Shown piece after piece: positions 4,088 to 6,097 of a stretch of DNA of 6,097 nt (its first letter is position 1; each line of letters begins with the position of its first letter). The stretch is taken from positions 1 through 6,097 of the forward strand of contig URVA01000087.1 of assembly GCA_900551155.1 (NCBI GenBank). The letters are read 5' to 3'. Below the pieces are notes generated by a model. The model searched no databases. It saw only the letters and a list, made by a program, of their open reading frames with translations, and had not been told where the DNA came from. The position numbers and the translations under genes are program-made. Origin of the DNA: an uncultured Eggerthella sp. (lineage in GTDB: Bacteria; Actinomycetota; Coriobacteriia; Coriobacteriales; Eggerthellaceae).

Positions 4088-6097
4088 GTCTATCAACCCC
4101 CTTCCAAATTCGGCGGTCTATATCTTCATCGGATAACTGTGGAATCAATTGCGCGATGCATACAAGATCGGAATGAAGCAAGTTAATAGCGGAAATTAAA
4201 GCCTTGGTTTGTTCTTCGGTTTTTGTTTGGTCATTTACACCTTCAGCAAGCAAATCAATAAATGGCTGCGAATATCGCCTATTAGTCAATGGAACAATGT
4301 AGTCATGTCCGCCTGCATTTACGTACGCTTCTGCTCCTGCTTCGCCGATTACATCTTGTGGCCCAATCATGGTAGGGCCAGTAGCAATAAAACCGTCTGC
4401 GTGTTTGCGAATCGCGCCGCCTGATGCATTTCCAGCAACGCGATTGATTGTTTCAGTAATAGCAACTGAAGCATTAGCCCAAAAACTTTTTAATCCTCCA
4501 TTGTTCCATGTGCTTTTCCACCCGATAGCAGATTGGAGATTACCAGTAATAACACCAGAGCCTTGAAGGTATTCTAGCCTTGAGCCATTCCAAGTATATA
4601 GTCTTCCTTGCGCATCACGAAGAGATGTGTCGTTTACTATTGCGTTTCCGTTCTGGTCAACAAAAGTCGTTCCATTCCAAGTCCATACATTTCCTTGGGC
4701 ATCAATAAGGCTTTCGTCATCGACTGTAACGTTCCCGTCTTTATCTATCATTGGAACATTATTCCAGTTTTCAATCGCCCAAACCATCATGTCTGTATTT
4801 CCCTGGCAAGATTGAGCAAGAGCCGATAGGTTTTCTGATCCTATAGAATTTAGTTGCTCGGTAGAAACTCCTGCTTCAGCAAGTTTTTGCGAAAAGTCAG
4901 AAACGTTTATTCCAGCTTGCTCAAGACCTTCAGTAGCGCCCATGCTATTAAAAGTATCAGTAATGGACGCTGCCATTTCAGCCGCTTTTTGGGCATCTTC
5001 ATCCATACTAACGCCAAGCTCTTGTAGTTTTCCAACAATAGACGATGCTGTTCCGTCATAGCAATCAGAAATCTGGAGCAGTTCTTCTTCAGTTAGATTT
5101 GATAAGTCGGTAGTATCAGCGCCAAGAGAGCGAAGGTCTTCTTTCAAACCTGCTAATCCGCCCTTATCCGCTAATGATTGTTCGAATGCGGAACTTACAC
5201 TATTCCCCCATTCATCAAATTCATCAGCAGCATCAGAAGCCGCTTTTGCTGTATCGCCTAAATTGGTTTCAAGATTCTCTACTTGTTCGTTCGCGTTATT
5301 GTAAGCATCTTTTGATTCGTCTAGCTCTTTGCTCCATTCAGCATATGAAGAAGATGCTTCAACAGTTGCGCGTGCTTGTTCTTCAGTCATTCCCTGCGTG
5401 CGCATAAGCGTGTCGATATATTCTTGTTCTTTTTGATTTACTTCATCACGCTTTGCAATATAAGCATTTGCAGCATCAGTTTGAGCGGCATATGCACTTG
5501 ACAACTGCTCCTTCATTGCATCCATTTTTATTTCTTGCTTTTTGGATTCAATGAGAGCATCGATGGAATCTTTAAGATTTACTACGTTTCCGTTTTGGTC
5601 TTTATAAGAATTAGATGCAACATCAGCAGCAGTAATAGACAATCCAAACTGCTCATTCACTTCTTGCAATGCCCATTCAAGCTGTCCTTGAGCCTGTGCA
5701 GACAAATCCGTTGATCCAGCATACTGATCAATTACCGCTTTTGCTGCGTTTAATTGTCCTATTTCATTTTGAGCTTCTTCTGCAACTTGCTGCATATCTT
5801 CAACATGACCAGCCATAGAAGCATACATATCATCAATGCTTTGCTTTGATGCATCAGAGGTATTTGCAATGTCTGAAATTGATGTTACATAGTTATCAAG
5901 ATTTGTTGTATCAGAAACAACGTCACTTAATCCTTGCGTAGCTGTTGCAAAATTATCAGCACGTTCTTTTGCGCTAATCATCTCTGTAGCTATCAATCCA
6001 ATAGCAGTGGCGGCAATGCCAAGGCCTATTCCAACTGGATTGATTTTTAGTCCAACAGCTGCAATAGATTCAGCGAACGTACCTGCTCCACCTTTAG
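4074..6097 (-). CDS. Phage tail tape measure protein, C-terminal 673 residues (5' end outside window)
   Basis: The frame is open to the right edge; a TTG at 5996 is internal, because upstream codons continue AGTFAESIAAVGLKINPVG without a stop. Tape measure proteins set tail length and guide DNA ejection. Shown here: a hydrophobic Gly/Ala-rich segment (VGIGLGIAATAIGLIA) near the right edge; a long Ala/Glu/Gln-rich coiled-coil region rich in short heptad-like runs; a tandem 29-residue WNG-type repeat at 4745-4572; and the C-terminal signature ASGGAIRKHADGFIATGPT with VIGEAGAEAYV and IVPLTNRRYSQPF. That signature is very characteristic of tape measure C-termini in Gram-positive siphophages. The stop (TAA, 4076-4074) overlaps the Dit start. 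No lytic domain is visible in the part present. Confidence 0.9.
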   Translation of the reverse strand, partial: KGGAGTFAESIAAVGLKINPVGIGLGIAATAIGLIATEMISAKERADNFATATQGLSDVVSDTTNLDNYVTSISDIANTSDASKQSIDDMYASMAGHVEDMQQVAEEAQNEIGQLNAAKAVIDQYAGSTDLSAQAQGQLEWALQEVNEQFGLSITAADVASNSYKDQNGNVVNLKDSIDALIESKKQEIKMDAMKEQLSSAYAAQTDAANAYIAKRDEVNQKEQEYIDTLMRTQGMTEEQARATVEASSSYAEWSKELDESKDAYNNANEQVENLETNLGDTAKAASDAADEFDEWGNSVSSAFEQSLADKGGLAGLKEDLRSLGADTTDLSNLTEEELLQISDCYDGTASSIVGKLQELGVSMDEDAQKAAEMAASITDTFNSMGATEGLEQAGINVSDFSQKLAEAGVSTEQLNSIGSENLSALAQSCQGNTDMMVWAIENWNNVPMIDKDGNVTVDDESLIDAQGNVWTWNGTTFVDQNGNAIVNDTSLRDAQGRLYTWNGSRLEYLQGSGVITGNLQSAIGWKSTWNNGGLKSFWANASVAITETINRVAGNASGGAIRKHADGFIATGPTMIGPQDVIGEAGAEAYVNAGGHDYIVPLTNRRYSQPFIDLLAEGVNDQTKTEEQTKALISAINLLHSDLVCIAQLIPQLSDEDIDRRIWKGVDRRARA
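4097..4105 (-). promoter_or_regulatory. Shine-Dalgarno deciding the Dit start
   Basis: GGAAGGGGG on the minus strand, 9 nt before GTG at 4087. It is inside the tape measure gene end. It touches the alternative TTG at 4096 with no spacer, which makes that start unlikely. Confidence 0.6.
4572..4745 (-). repeat. Two tandem 29-residue repeats in the tape measure protein
   Basis: Repeat 1 is coded by 4745-4659 and repeat 2 by 4658-4572. Both share D-x-x-G-N-x-x-V-x-D-x-S-L-x-D-A-Q-G-x-x-x-T-W-N-G in register, with DAQG and TWNG identical. The amino-acid identity is higher than expected by chance, but the DNA has diverged, so this is an old in-frame duplication. It forms a separate small module between the coiled-coil part and the C-terminal signature. 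Confidence 0.75.

Noticed and set aside
4074..5996. Tape measure gene starting at TTG 5996
   Set aside because: The codons upstream are open to the window edge and encode the hydrophobic segment expected in a tape measure protein, so the gene is cut by the window rather than starting there.

Overview
The window is part of the late tail module of a temperate, siphovirus-like phage (prophage). The structural genes lie on the minus strand and read right to left in the usual order: tape measure protein (3' part only), distal tail protein (Dit), tail hub/tail-associated protein, a small Cys-rich protein, and a receptor-binding (tail fibre tip) protein. Junctions are very tight (14-nt, 20-nt and 1-nt overlaps, and a 2-nt gap), so this is one translationally coupled operon. 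No promoter, terminator, tRNA, rRNA or CRISPR was seen. Base composition is about 40% GC by eye. The tape-measure C-terminus and the fibre N-terminus resemble those of prophages of Actinobacteria (low-GC Bifidobacteriaceae or Coriobacteriia). The host call is weak, and a Firmicute host cannot be excluded.

The left quarter (1-1567) is the notable part. The receptor-binding gene has a constant 168-codon 5' part (2060-1557), followed by an 81-codon variable 3' end. At the junction lies a 12-bp sequence, GGGATATAGAAT. The same 12-mer recurs exactly at 1297-1308 and 1028-1039 in the same orientation, and inverted at 360-371. A 10/12 copy lies at 47-58, also inverted. Each copy is the start of an open frame without its own start codon, reading Ser-Ile-Ser (or Ser-Ile-Tyr) in the same frame as the constant part and running to a stop. 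These are silent alternative C-terminal cassettes: two on the minus strand (B 720-1037, C 1043-1306) and two on the plus strand (E 49-351, A 362-718). The end of a likely further cassette (F) lies at 1-45. The cassette now in frame with the constant part is called D.

This is the layout of a shufflon: site-specific inversion between opposed repeats swaps which C-terminus is fused to the constant, tail-attached part, and so changes host receptor specificity. The recombinase is not in the window; the most likely place is just beyond the left edge, past cassette F. Shufflons are known from plasmid R64 (Rci, pilus tip), and I recall a receptor-binding-protein shufflon described in bifidobacterial prophages. 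The concept is therefore not new, but this locus, its repeat and its cassette set may be.
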